In this document: piece by piece, positions 17,425-25,959 of the stretch
Numbering within the stretch: the stretch's first letter is position 1
Layout: every line of letters begins with the position of its first letter
Assembly: GCF_041080655.1 (NCBI RefSeq)
Contig: NZ_CP163525.1
Location: 2,294,001-2,358,000, forward strand
Direction of reading: 5' to 3'
DNA length: 64,000 nucleotides
Source: Streptomyces sp. CG4
Lineage (GTDB): Bacteria; Actinomycetota; Actinomycetes; Streptomycetales; Streptomycetaceae
Notes under the pieces: model-generated
Told to the model about the DNA's origin: nothing
Database searches by the model: none
The model's input: only the letters and a program-made list of their open reading frames with translations
Made by a program: the position numbers and the translations under genes

Positions 17425-17448
17425 CGCGCACGCCTGCCCGCGTGCGCG
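17425..17448 (+). promoter_or_regulatory. Hairpin between leader peptide and sulfite reductase
   Basis: A perfect 9-bp GC stem (CGCGCACGC at 17425-17433, GCGTGCGCG at 17440-17448) with a 6-base loop stands 50 bases after the leader stop and 51 bases before the sulfite reductase start. It is well placed to act as an attenuator controlled by leader translation. Confidence 0.55.
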
Positions 17449-17499
17449 CGCCTATGCAGGTCAGAGCTGATGCCCACCGGTCCCGAAGGACGTAGAACC

Positions 17500-19197
17500 A
17501 TGGCCGCCACCCCGCCGAACCCCGCCGCCTCCGCGCCCCGCCGCAAGGTGAGCCGTCACCGTGGTGAGGGTCAGTGGGCCGTGGGTCACTTCACCCCGCT
17601 CAACGGCAATGAGCAGTTCAAGAAGGACGATGACGGTCTCAATGTGCGGACACGCATTGAGACGATCTACTCCAAGCGCGGTTTCGACTCGATCGACCCG
17701 AACGACCTGCGCGGCCGGATGCGCTGGTGGGGGCTGTACACCCAGCGCCGGCCGGGAATCGACGGCGGCAAGACCGCGATCCTGGAGCCGGAGGAGCTGG
17801 ACGACGAGTACTTCATGCTGCGGGTGCGCATCGACGGCGGGCGGCTGTCGACGCGGCAGCTGCGGGTGATCGGCGAGATCTCGCAGGAGTTCGCGCGCGG
17901 CACCGCGGACATCACCGACCGGCAGAACATCCAGCTGCACTGGATCCGGATCGAGGACGTGCCCGCGATCTGGGACCGGCTCGAGGCGGTCGGCCTGTCC
18001 ACCACCGAGGCCTGCGGCGACACGCCCCGCGTGATCCTCGGCTCCCCGGTCGCCGGCATCGCCGCGGACGAGATCATCGACGGCACCCCGGCCGTCGAGG
18101 AGATCCACCGCCGGATCATCGGCAACAAGGCGTTCTCGAACCTGCCCCGCAAGTTCAAGTCGGCGGTCTCCGGCTCGCCACTGCTGGACGTGGCGCACGA
18201 GATCAACGACGTCGCGTTCGTCGGTGTCGTCCACCCCGAGCACGGCCCCGGCTTCGACCTGTGGGTCGGCGGGGGCCTGTCCACCAACCCGAAGATCGGC
18301 GTCCGGCTCGGCGCCTGGGTCCCGCTGGACGAGGTCCCGGACGTCTACGAGGGCGTCATCTCGATCTTCCGTGACTACGGCTACCGGCGGCTGCGCACCC
18401 GCGCCCGGCTGAAGTTCCTGGTCGCCGACTGGGGCGCGGAGAAGTTCCGCCAGGTGCTGGAGGACGAGTACCTGAAGCGGAAGCTGACCGACGGCCCGGC
18501 GCCCGCACAGCCGGTGGAGCGCTGGCGCGATCACGTCGGTGTGCACCGGCAGCAGGACGGCCGGTTCTACGTCGGTTTCGCGCCGCGCGTCGGCCGGGTC
18601 GACGGCACACTGCTGGCCAAGATCGCCGATCTCGCCGAGGCACACGGCTCGGGCCGGGTCCGCACCACCGTCGAGCAGAAGATGATCGTGCTGGACGTCG
18701 AGGAGGCGCAGGTCGAGTCCCTGGTGGCCGGTCTCGAGGCGCTGGACCTCTCGGTCAGCCCGTCCCCGTTCCGGCGCGGCACGATGGCCTGCACCGGCAT
18801 CGAGTTCTGCAAGCTCGCCATCGTGGAGACCAAGGCGCGCGGCATCGCGCTGATCGACGAGCTGGAGCGCCGCATCCCGGACTTCGACGAGCCGATCACG
18901 ATCAACATCAACGGCTGCCCGAACGCCTGCGCCCGTATCCAGGTCGCGGACATCGGTCTCAAGGGCCAGCTGGTCCTGAACGACAAGGGCGAGCAGGTCG
19001 AGGGCTTCCAGGTGCACCTCGGCGGCGCACTCGGCCTGGAGCCGGGTTTCGGCCGCAAGGTGCGCGGCCTGAAAGTGACCTCGGACGAGCTGCCCGACTA
19101 CGTCGAGCGGGTCCTCAAGCGCTACCAGGCCGAGCGCGAGGCCGGCGAGCGGTTCGCCACCTGGGCGGCGCGTGCCTCCGAGGAGGCGCTGTCATGA
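17500..19197 (+). CDS. sirA: Ferredoxin-dependent sulfite (nitrite/sulfite) reductase
   Basis: A 565-residue enzyme that reduces sulfite to sulfide with six electrons, using a coupled siroheme and [4Fe-4S] cluster. The cluster ligands are visible as Cys431-x5-Cys437 (CTGIEFC) and Cys473-x3-Cys477 (CPNAC), the standard spacing of the family. Two half-repeats of the sulfite reductase fold are present. The ATG at 17500 has GAAGGA about 10 bases upstream; an ATG at 17470 is an alternative. It heads the structural genes of the sulfate operon and overlaps the next gene by 4 bases. A sirohydrochlorin chelatase at the operon end would supply its cofactor. Confidence 0.95.
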   Translation: MAATPPNPAASAPRRKVSRHRGEGQWAVGHFTPLNGNEQFKKDDDGLNVRTRIETIYSKRGFDSIDPNDLRGRMRWWGLYTQRRPGIDGGKTAILEPEELDDEYFMLRVRIDGGRLSTRQLRVIGEISQEFARGTADITDRQNIQLHWIRIEDVPAIWDRLEAVGLSTTEACGDTPRVILGSPVAGIAADEIIDGTPAVEEIHRRIIGNKAFSNLPRKFKSAVSGSPLLDVAHEINDVAFVGVVHPEHGPGFDLWVGGGLSTNPKIGVRLGAWVPLDEVPDVYEGVISIFRDYGYRRLRTRARLKFLVADWGAEKFRQVLEDEYLKRKLTDGPAPAQPVERWRDHVGVHRQQDGRFYVGFAPRVGRVDGTLLAKIADLAEAHGSGRVRTTVEQKMIVLDVEEAQVESLVAGLEALDLSVSPSPFRRGTMACTGIEFCKLAIVETKARGIALIDELERRIPDFDEPITININGCPNACARIQVADIGLKGQLVLNDKGEQVEGFQVHLGGALGLEPGFGRKVRGLKVTSDELPDYVERVLKRYQAEREAGERFATWAARASEEALS

Positions 19198-19385
19198 GCG
19201 AGCGCGCCGCACCGTTCTACTGCCCCTACTGCGGCGACGAGGACCTTCGGCCGAGCGAAGCTCTGGAAGGGAGTCACGGCGCCTGGGAATGCGGGGCCTG
19301 CAACCGCGCATTCCAGCTGAAGTTCCTCGGGCTGCTGGCCCGGGGTCTTCGGCGAGCCGACAGCGGAGGGGACGACCGGATATGA
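19194..19385 (+). CDS. Small zinc-ribbon protein in the sulfate operon
   Basis: A 63-residue protein with two CxxC knuckles, CPYC near 10-13 and CGAC near 33-36, typical of a zinc ribbon or small metal/cluster-binding protein. It overlaps the sulfite reductase stop (ATGA) and its own stop overlaps cysH by 4 bases, so it is translationally coupled to both. Its role is unknown; a chaperone, electron-transfer or regulatory job for the reductase is possible. Confidence 0.85.
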   Translation: MSERAAPFYCPYCGDEDLRPSEALEGSHGAWECGACNRAFQLKFLGLLARGLRRADSGGDDRI

Positions 19386-20092
19386 CGATGGTTCAGCAAG
19401 ACCGTACGGCGGACGAGTTGCGGGCGCTCGCCGAGCAGGCGGGCCGTGACCTGGAGGATGCCTCCGCCCTGGAGATCCTGCAGTGGGCGGTGGGCACCTT
19501 CGGCGCGAAGTTCTGCGTCACCTCGTCGATGGAGGACGCCGTCGTCGCCCATCTCGCCTCGCGCGTGCTCAAGGGTGTGGACGTCGTCTTCCTCGACACC
19601 GGTTACCACTTCCCGGAGACCATCGGCACCCGCGACGCCGTGGCGGCCGTGATGGACGTCAACGTCATCACGCTCACTCCGCGGCAGACGGTCGCCGAGC
19701 AGGACGCCGAGTACGGCCCGAAGCTGCACGACCGCGACCCCGACCTGTGCTGCGCGCTGCGCAAGGTCAAGCCGCTGGAAGAGGGGCTGAAGGGCTACCA
19801 GGCGTGGGCGACCGGGCTGCGCCGCGACGAGTCCCCGACCCGGGCGAACACCCCGGTCGTCGGCTGGGACGAGAAGCGGCAGAAGGTCAAGATCTCCCCG
19901 ATCGCCCGCTGGACGCAGGACGACGTGGACGCCTACGTCGCCGAACACGGTGTCCTCACCAACCCGCTGCTGATGGACGGCTACGCCTCCGTCGGCTGCG
20001 CCCCGTGCACCCGGCGGGTCCTTGCGGGCGAGGACGCGCGGGCCGGCCGCTGGGCCGGGCGCGCCAAGACCGAGTGCGGGCTGCACGGATGA
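19382..20092 (+). CDS. cysH: Adenylylsulfate (APS) reductase
   Basis: A 236-residue thioredoxin-dependent reductase that converts activated sulfate to sulfite. It has the PP-loop-like TSSMEDA (47-53) and four Cys in the pattern Cys123-Cys124 ... Cys206-x2-Cys209, which bind a [4Fe-4S] cluster and mark APS rather than PAPS specificity. The C-terminal ECGLH carries the catalytic Cys232. Position between the reductase and cysC is standard in Streptomyces. Confidence 0.95.
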   Translation: MTMVQQDRTADELRALAEQAGRDLEDASALEILQWAVGTFGAKFCVTSSMEDAVVAHLASRVLKGVDVVFLDTGYHFPETIGTRDAVAAVMDVNVITLTPRQTVAEQDAEYGPKLHDRDPDLCCALRKVKPLEEGLKGYQAWATGLRRDESPTRANTPVVGWDEKRQKVKISPIARWTQDDVDAYVAEHGVLTNPLLMDGYASVGCAPCTRRVLAGEDARAGRWAGRAKTECGLHG

Positions 20093-20118
20093 CGAACCAT
20101 CAGATTCAGGAGAACGAC

Positions 20119-20655
20119 GTGACGAGCGGAGCCACCGTCTGGCTCACGGGTCTGCCGAGCGCCGGCAAGACCACCATCGCGCACGAGCTGGCCGGCCGGC
20201 TGCGCGCCGAGGGCCGGCGCGTCGAGGTGCTCGACGGCGACGAGATCCGCGAGTTCATCTCCGCAGGCCTCGGCTTCTCCCGCGAGGACCGGCACACCAA
20301 CGTGCAGCGGATCGGCTTCGTCGCCGAACTGCTCGCCCGCAACGGCGTCACGGCGCTCGTCCCGGTGATCGCCCCCTACGCGGACAGCCGCGACGCGGTG
20401 CGCAAGCGGCATCAGGAGAACGACACGGCATACGTCGAGGTGCATGTGGCGACCCCGGTCGAGGTGTGCTCCGTACGCGATGTGAAGGGCCTGTACGCCA
20501 AGCAGGCCGCGGGTGAGCTGACCGGGCTGACCGGGGTCGACGACCCCTACGAGGAGCCCGAGACGCCGGATCTGCGGATCGAGTCGCAGCACCAGAGCGT
20601 GCAGGAGTCGGCGGCGTCGGTGCACGCGCTGCTCACCGAGAGGGGACTGGCATGA
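20119..20655 (+). CDS. cysC: Adenylylsulfate kinase
   Basis: A 178-residue kinase that phosphorylates APS to PAPS. It begins TSGATVWLTG and has a P-loop GLPSAGKT (11-18), the APS-binding DGDEIREF and SREDRHTNVQRIGFVA, all typical of CysC. The GTG at 20119 is preceded by AGGAG 6 bases away and matches family starts. An ATG at 20089 overlapping the cysH stop is an alternative giving ten more residues. Since cysH looks APS-specific, this kinase may serve sulfation rather than assimilation. Its stop overlaps cysD by 4 bases. Confidence 0.93.
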   Translation: MTSGATVWLTGLPSAGKTTIAHELAGRLRAEGRRVEVLDGDEIREFISAGLGFSREDRHTNVQRIGFVAELLARNGVTALVPVIAPYADSRDAVRKRHQENDTAYVEVHVATPVEVCSVRDVKGLYAKQAAGELTGLTGVDDPYEEPETPDLRIESQHQSVQESAASVHALLTERGLA

Positions 20656-21590
20656 CGACGACCGTTGCCGAGGCCGAGGAGGGTACGGGCGCTCCGTACG
20701 CGCTCTCGCACCTGGACGCGCTGGAGTCCGAGGCGGTGCACATCTTCCGCGAGGTGGCGGGCGAGTTCGAGAACCCGGTGATCCTGTTCTCCGGCGGCAA
20801 GGACTCCATCCTCATGCTGCACCTGGCGCTGAAGGCGTTCGCGCCGGCGGCCGTGCCGTTCTCGCTGCTCCATGTGGACACGGGACACAACTTCCCTGAG
20901 GTTCTTGAGTACCGGGACCATGTGGTGGCTGCCCATGGGCTGCGCCTCCATGTGGCCTCCGTCCAGGACTACATCGACCGCGGTGTGCTGAAGGAACGTC
21001 CCGACGGCACCCGCAACCCGCTGCAGACCCTCCCGCTCACGGAGAAGATCCAGGCCGAGAAGTTCGACGCGGTCTTCGGCGGCGGGCGCCGGGACGAGGA
21101 GAAGGCCCGCGCCAAGGAGCGGGTGTTCTCACTGCGTGACGAGTTCTCGCAGTGGGACCCGCGCCGCCAGCGGCCCGAGCTGTGGAACCTGTACAACGGC
21201 CGGCACGCCCCCGGGGAGCACGTCAGAGTGTTCCCGCTGTCCAACTGGACCGAACTGGACGTGTGGCAGTACATCGCCCGCGAGGACATCGAGCTGCCGC
21301 AGATCTACTTCGCGCACGAACGCGAGGTGTTCCAGCGCAATGGGATGTGGCTGACGGCCGGCGAGTGGGGCGGGCCCAAGGACGACGAGCGTGTCGAGAA
21401 GCGGCAGGTGCGCTACCGCACCGTCGGCGACATGTCGTGCACCGGCGCCGTCGACTCCGACGCGGTGACCCTGGACCAGGTCATCACCGAGATCGCTGCC
21501 TCCCGGCTGACCGAGCGCGGCGCGACCCGTGCCGACGACAAGCTCTCCGAGGCCGCGATGGAAGACCGCAAGCGCGAGGGGTACTTCTAG
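20652..21590 (+). CDS. cysD: Sulfate adenylyltransferase subunit 2
   Basis: A 312-residue ATP-sulfurylase catalytic subunit of the PAPS-reductase/PP-loop superfamily. The PP-loop motif LFSGGKDSILMLHL lies near residue 43, with ARAKERVFSLRDEF and NWTELDVWQYI downstream. It makes APS from ATP and sulfate together with CysN. It is coupled to cysC by a 4-base overlap and separated from cysN by only 2 bases. Confidence 0.97.
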   Translation: MTTTVAEAEEGTGAPYALSHLDALESEAVHIFREVAGEFENPVILFSGGKDSILMLHLALKAFAPAAVPFSLLHVDTGHNFPEVLEYRDHVVAAHGLRLHVASVQDYIDRGVLKERPDGTRNPLQTLPLTEKIQAEKFDAVFGGGRRDEEKARAKERVFSLRDEFSQWDPRRQRPELWNLYNGRHAPGEHVRVFPLSNWTELDVWQYIAREDIELPQIYFAHEREVFQRNGMWLTAGEWGGPKDDERVEKRQVRYRTVGDMSCTGAVDSDAVTLDQVITEIAASRLTERGATRADDKLSEAAMEDRKREGYF

Positions 21591-21592
21591 AC

Positions 21593-22927
21593 ATGAGCAC
21601 GATCACGACCGAGGAGCTCTCGGCCACCACCCTGCTGCGGTTCGCCACGGCCGGCTCCGTCGACGACGGCAAGTCCACGCTCGTCGGCCGGCTGCTGCAC
21701 GACTCCAAGTCGGTCCTCACCGACCAGCTGGAGGCGGTGGAACGGGCCTCCGCGAGCCGCGGCCAGGAGGCCCCGGACCTCGCGCTGCTCACCGACGGCC
21801 TGCGGGCGGAGCGTGAGCAGGGCATCACCATCGACGTGGCCTACCGCTACTTCGCCACCCCCCGCCGCCGCTTCATCCTGGCCGACACACCGGGCCATGT
21901 GCAGTACACCCGCAACATGGTCACCGGCGCCTCCACCGCCGAGCTGACCGTGATCCTCGTCGACGCCCGCAACGGCGTGGTCGAGCAGACCCGGCGCCAC
22001 GCCGCGATCGCGGCCCTGCTGCGCGTCCCGCACGTCGTCCTCGCCGTCAACAAGATGGACCTCGTCGCGTACGAGGAGAGCGTGTTCGCCGCGATCGCCG
22101 AGGAGTTCACGGCGTACGCGACCGAACTGGGCGTCCCCGAGGTCACCGCCATCCCGATCTCGGCGCTCGCCGGAGACAACGTGGTGGAGCCGTCCGCGAA
22201 AATGGACTGGTACGGCGGCCCGACCGTGCTGGAACACCTGGAGACTGTCCCGGTCAGCCACGACCTGGCGCACTGCCACGCCCGGCTGCCCGTGCAGTAC
22301 GTGATCCGGCCGCAGACCGCCGAGCACCCGGACTACCGGGGCTACGCGGGCCAGATCGCGGCCGGCACGTTCCGCGTCGGCGACCCGGTCACCATCCTGC
22401 CCTCCGGCCGCACCACCACCATCTCCGCCATCGACCTCCTCGGCGAACCGGTCGACGTGGCCTGGACCACCCAGTCGGTGACCGTCCTGCTCACGGACGA
22501 CGTCGACGTCTCGCGCGGCGACCTGATCGTCCCGACCAAGGACGCCCCGGCCACCACACAGGACGTCGAGGCCACGGTCTGCCATGTCGCCGACGCGCCC
22601 CTGACCGTCGGCCACCGGGTGCTGCTCAAGCACGGCACCCGCACGGTCAAGGCGATCGTGAAGGACATCCCGTCCCGGCTGACTCTGGACGACCTGTCCC
22701 TGCACCCGCACCCGGGACAGCTCGTCGCCAACGACATCGGCCGGGTGAAGATCCGTACCGCCGAGCCGCTTCCGGTGGACTCCTACGCCGACTCGCGCCG
22801 CACGGGCTCCTTCATCCTGATCGACCCGAGCGACGGCACCACGCTGACCGCGGGCATGGTCGGCGAGTCGTTCGCCACGCCCGAGCCGGTCAAGGACGCG
22901 GCCGACGACGACGGCTGGGACTTCTGA
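21593..22927 (+). CDS. cysN: Sulfate adenylyltransferase subunit 1 (GTPase)
   Basis: A 444-residue translation-factor-like GTPase that drives sulfate activation. It has the P-loop GSVDDGKS (21-28), DTPGH and NKMD motifs of EF-Tu-type G domains, followed by two beta-barrel domains. The protein is CysN alone; no APS kinase domain is fused, consistent with a separate cysC. The ATG at 21593 follows the cysD stop. Confidence 0.97.
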   Translation: MSTITTEELSATTLLRFATAGSVDDGKSTLVGRLLHDSKSVLTDQLEAVERASASRGQEAPDLALLTDGLRAEREQGITIDVAYRYFATPRRRFILADTPGHVQYTRNMVTGASTAELTVILVDARNGVVEQTRRHAAIAALLRVPHVVLAVNKMDLVAYEESVFAAIAEEFTAYATELGVPEVTAIPISALAGDNVVEPSAKMDWYGGPTVLEHLETVPVSHDLAHCHARLPVQYVIRPQTAEHPDYRGYAGQIAAGTFRVGDPVTILPSGRTTTISAIDLLGEPVDVAWTTQSVTVLLTDDVDVSRGDLIVPTKDAPATTQDVEATVCHVADAPLTVGHRVLLKHGTRTVKAIVKDIPSRLTLDDLSLHPHPGQLVANDIGRVKIRTAEPLPVDSYADSRRTGSFILIDPSDGTTLTAGMVGESFATPEPVKDAADDDGWDF

Positions 22928-22929
22928 CC

Positions 22930-23034
22930 ATGACGACGACCGATGTCTACTCGACGTTCGCGAAGGAGGGCGGCCGCATCGGCAGCGGCGCCCTCGGCAG
23001 CGGGCAGGGCGGGGTCGCACGATGTGTGCGCTGA
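22930..23034 (+). CDS. Small conserved-looking ORF between cysN and the transporter
   Basis: A 34-residue ORF starts 3 bases after the cysN stop: MTTTDVYSTFAKEGGRIG ... and ends ARCVR, with one Cys three residues from the end. It is Gly-rich in the middle and has no known domain. Close spacing suggests translation by reinitiation after cysN. Its position before the sulfonate transporter and the near-terminal Cys resemble a second leader peptide; a chance ORF cannot be excluded. Confidence 0.5.
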   Translation: MTTTDVYSTFAKEGGRIGSGALGSGQGGVARCVR

Positions 23035-23161
23035 CGTACGCGCACCGCTTGCGCGCCCTCACCCCCCACCCGACGTCCCGGTTGCGACGAAGACCCCTGC
23101 CGAACTCCCGGCCACGACCTGAGAGACCGTGACCGCCGGGCCAACGAGAGGAACACCTCCC

Positions 23162-24271
23162 GTGCCTGCCAACCGCTCACAGCTCATCCGCCGCGGCACA
23201 GCCGTGCTCGCCGCACTCCCCCTGCTCGCACTCGCAGCTTGCGGCTACGGGTCCCATTCCAAGAACGACGACAGCGCCAAGGTGGCCGCCGGGGCCAAGA
23301 AGATCGACGGCCTCGACTCTGTGAAGATCGGCTACTTCGGGAACCTCACCCACGCGACCGCGCTGGTCGGCCGGGAACAGGGCATCTTCCAGAAGGAACT
23401 GGGCGCCACCCAGCCCAAGTACCAGCTCTTCAACGCGGGCCCGTCCGAGATCGAGGCCCTCAACTCGGGCGCCATCGACATCGGCTGGATCGGCCCCTCC
23501 CCCGCGATCAACGGCTACACCAAGTCCGACGGCAAGAGCCTGCGCATCATCGGCGGTTCGGCGTCGGGCGGCGTGAAGCTGGTCGTCGACCCGAAGAAGA
23601 TCAAGTCCCTGCAGGACGTCAAGGGCAAGAGGATCGCGACCCCGCAGCTGGGCAACACGCAGGACGTGGCGTTCCTCAACTGGATCTCCTCGCAGGGCTG
23701 GAAGGTCGACGCGCAGAGCGGCAAGGGCGACGTGTCGGTGGTCCGCACCGACAACAAGGTGACCCCGGACGCCTTCAAGTCCGGCTCCATCGACGGCGCC
23801 TGGGTGCCGGAGCCGACCGCGTCGAAGCTGGTCGCCGAGGGCGGCAAGGTGCTGCTGGACGAGTCGTCGCTGTGGCCGGACAAGAAGTTCGTGATCACGA
23901 ACATCATCGTGCGGCAGGACTTCCTGAAGCAGCACCCGAAGGCCGTCGAGGCGGTCCTGAAGGCCTCGGCCGAGACCAACAAGTGGATCAACGCCAACCC
24001 GGACGCGGCGAAGACCGCCGCGAACAAGCAGTTGGCGGACGACTCCGGCAAGGCACTGCCGGCGAAGGTCCTCGACCCGGCGTGGAAGTCCATCCAGTTC
24101 ACGGACGATCCGCTGGCCGCGACCCTGGACTCCGAGGCGCAGCACGCGGTCAAGGCCGGTCTCCTGGACAAGCCGAAGCTGGACGGCATCTATGACCTCA
24201 CCCTCCTGAACCAGGTCCTCAAGGCCGAGGGCCGCCCCACCGTCAGCGACGCCGGTCTCGGCGTCAAGTAG
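23162..24271 (+). CDS. ssuA: Sulfonate-type ABC transporter substrate-binding lipoprotein
   Basis: A 369-residue lipoprotein. The GTG start at 23162 gives PANRSQLIRRG followed by a hydrophobic stretch and the lipobox LALAAC, so the mature protein is anchored at the outer face of the membrane. The body is a type II periplasmic-binding protein of the nitrate/sulfonate/taurine class (KIGYFGNLTHATALVGREQG, VKGKRIATPQLGNTQDVAF). It lies in the sulfate operon with its ATPase and permease, so an organosulfur or sulfate ligand is likely; exact specificity is inferred. Confidence 0.9.
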   Translation: MPANRSQLIRRGTAVLAALPLLALAACGYGSHSKNDDSAKVAAGAKKIDGLDSVKIGYFGNLTHATALVGREQGIFQKELGATQPKYQLFNAGPSEIEALNSGAIDIGWIGPSPAINGYTKSDGKSLRIIGGSASGGVKLVVDPKKIKSLQDVKGKRIATPQLGNTQDVAFLNWISSQGWKVDAQSGKGDVSVVRTDNKVTPDAFKSGSIDGAWVPEPTASKLVAEGGKVLLDESSLWPDKKFVITNIIVRQDFLKQHPKAVEAVLKASAETNKWINANPDAAKTAANKQLADDSGKALPAKVLDPAWKSIQFTDDPLAATLDSEAQHAVKAGLLDKPKLDGIYDLTLLNQVLKAEGRPTVSDAGLGVK

Positions 24272-24307
24272 CCCTCGTAGCCGATGAGTTCCCAGGAGGT
24301 GACGACC

Positions 24308-25087
24308 ATGGCCACAACCTTCGCCGAGGCCGCCGAGTCCGTAGACCATGCGGCGCGCATCGAGCACGTCTCGAAGTCCTTTCCGGGACCCGGCGGGCAG
24401 CAGCTCGTCCTGGACGACATCAGCCTCGATGTCGCGCCGGGCGAGTTCGTCACCCTCCTGGGAGCCTCGGGCTGCGGCAAGTCGACCTTGCTGAACCTGG
24501 TGGCGGGGCTCGACCGGCCCTCCGCCGGCAGCATCACGACCAACGGGCGGCCGGCTCTGATGTTCCAGGAGCACGCCCTGTTCCCGTGGCTGACCGCGGG
24601 CAAGAACATCGAACTCGCCCTGAAACTCCGGGGAGTTCCCAAGAACGAGCGGCGCGAGCGGGCCGAGCGCCTCCTCGAACTCGTCCGGCTGCAGGGCGCG
24701 TACGGCAAGCGGGTGCACGAGCTGTCCGGCGGCATGCGCCAGCGCGTGGCGATGGCCCGTGCGCTCGCCCAGGACAGTCAACTGCTTCTCATGGACGAGC
24801 CGTTCGCCGCGCTGGACGCCATCACCCGTGACCTGCTGCACGACGAACTGACCCGGATCTGGGCGGAGACGGGCCTGTCGGTGCTGTTCGTCACGCACAA
24901 CGTGCGCGAGGCGGTGCGGCTCGCGCAGCGGGTCGTGCTGCTGTCGTCCCGGCCGGGCCGGGTGGCACGCGAGTGGCAGGTGGACATCCCGCAGCCGCGG
25001 CGCATCGAGGACGCGCCGGTCGCCGAACTGTCCCTGGAGATCACCGAAGTCCTGCGTGGGGAGATCCGCCGCCATGGCCAGCACTGA
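24308..25087 (+). CDS. ssuB: Sulfonate-type ABC transporter ATP-binding protein
   Basis: A 259-residue ATPase with Walker A GASGCGKST, signature LSGGMRQR, Walker B LLLMDEPFAALD and switch His in VTHN. It belongs to the nitrate/sulfonate/taurine importer family. The ATG at 24308 is chosen because AGGAGGT stands 7 bases upstream; an ATG at 24284 is possible. The 3' end overlaps the permease gene by 14 bases. Confidence 0.93.
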   Translation: MATTFAEAAESVDHAARIEHVSKSFPGPGGQQLVLDDISLDVAPGEFVTLLGASGCGKSTLLNLVAGLDRPSAGSITTNGRPALMFQEHALFPWLTAGKNIELALKLRGVPKNERRERAERLLELVRLQGAYGKRVHELSGGMRQRVAMARALAQDSQLLLMDEPFAALDAITRDLLHDELTRIWAETGLSVLFVTHNVREAVRLAQRVVLLSSRPGRVAREWQVDIPQPRRIEDAPVAELSLEITEVLRGEIRRHGQH

Positions 25088-25958
25088 GACCAGGACCCCC
25101 GCGGACGCGGGAAGCGTCGAGGCGGGCCTGGACGCTCTGGAGACCGCCGTCACCGGCCGGACGCCCTTCCGGCAGACCTTCGCCAACAAGATCCTGCCGC
25201 CGATCGTCGCCACGCTGGTGGTGCTGGCGGTGTGGCAGGCACTGATCTCCTTCAAGATCGTCGGCGATCCGACGAAGCTGCCCTCGCCCGCCGACGTCGG
25301 CAACGAGTTCAAGACCGCCTGGCTGCAGGGCACACTGCTCGACTACATCTGGACCAGCGTCTCGCGCGGTCTGCTGGGCTTCCTGTTCGCGCTGGCCATC
25401 GGCACCCCGCTGGGCCTGCTGGTGGCCCGGGTGAAGTTCCTGCGCGCGGCCATAGGTCCGGTGCTCTCCGGTCTGCAGTCGCTGCCGTCGGTGGCATGGG
25501 TGCCGCCCGCGGTGATCTGGCTGGGCCTGAACAACTCGATGATGTACGCGGTGATCCTGCTGGGCGCCGTCCCCTCCATCGCCAACGGCCTGGTCTCCGG
25601 CATCGACCAGGTGCCGCCGCTGTTCCTGCGGGCGGGCCGCACGATGGGGGCGACCGGCCTGAAGGGCGCCTGGCACATCGTGCTGCCGGCCGCGCTGCCG
25701 GGCTATCTGGCGGGCCTGAAGCAGGGCTGGGCCTTCTCCTGGCGTTCGCTGATGGCCGCGGAGATCATCGCCTCCTCCCCCGACCTGGGCATCGGTCTGG
25801 GTGCGCTGCTGGAGAACGGCCGCAACGCCAGCTCCATGTCCATGGTGTTCGAGGCGATCTTCCTGATCCTGTTCGTCGGCATCGCCATCGACCTGCTGAT
25901 CTTCAGCCCGCTGGAGCGGTGGGTGCTGCGCAGCCGCGGCCTGCTGGTGAAGGGCTGA
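25074..25958 (+). CDS. ssuC: Sulfonate-type ABC transporter permease
   Basis: A 294-residue membrane protein with about six transmembrane segments and the EAA-type loop (GRTMGATGLKGAWHIVLPAALP) that docks to the ATPase. It pairs with the two upstream genes to form a complete importer. The ATG at 25074 overlaps the ATPase gene and follows GGGGAG. One base separates its stop from the next gene. Confidence 0.93.
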   Translation: MASTETRTPADAGSVEAGLDALETAVTGRTPFRQTFANKILPPIVATLVVLAVWQALISFKIVGDPTKLPSPADVGNEFKTAWLQGTLLDYIWTSVSRGLLGFLFALAIGTPLGLLVARVKFLRAAIGPVLSGLQSLPSVAWVPPAVIWLGLNNSMMYAVILLGAVPSIANGLVSGIDQVPPLFLRAGRTMGATGLKGAWHIVLPAALPGYLAGLKQGWAFSWRSLMAAEIIASSPDLGIGLGALLENGRNASSMSMVFEAIFLILFVGIAIDLLIFSPLERWVLRSRGLLVKG

Positions 25959-25959
25959 C

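Noticed and set aside
23177..25333. A 718-codon minus-strand frame opposite the sulfonate transporter genes
   Set aside because: It covers three well-identified plus-strand genes and reads as an Arg/Leu/Val-rich shadow without motifs.
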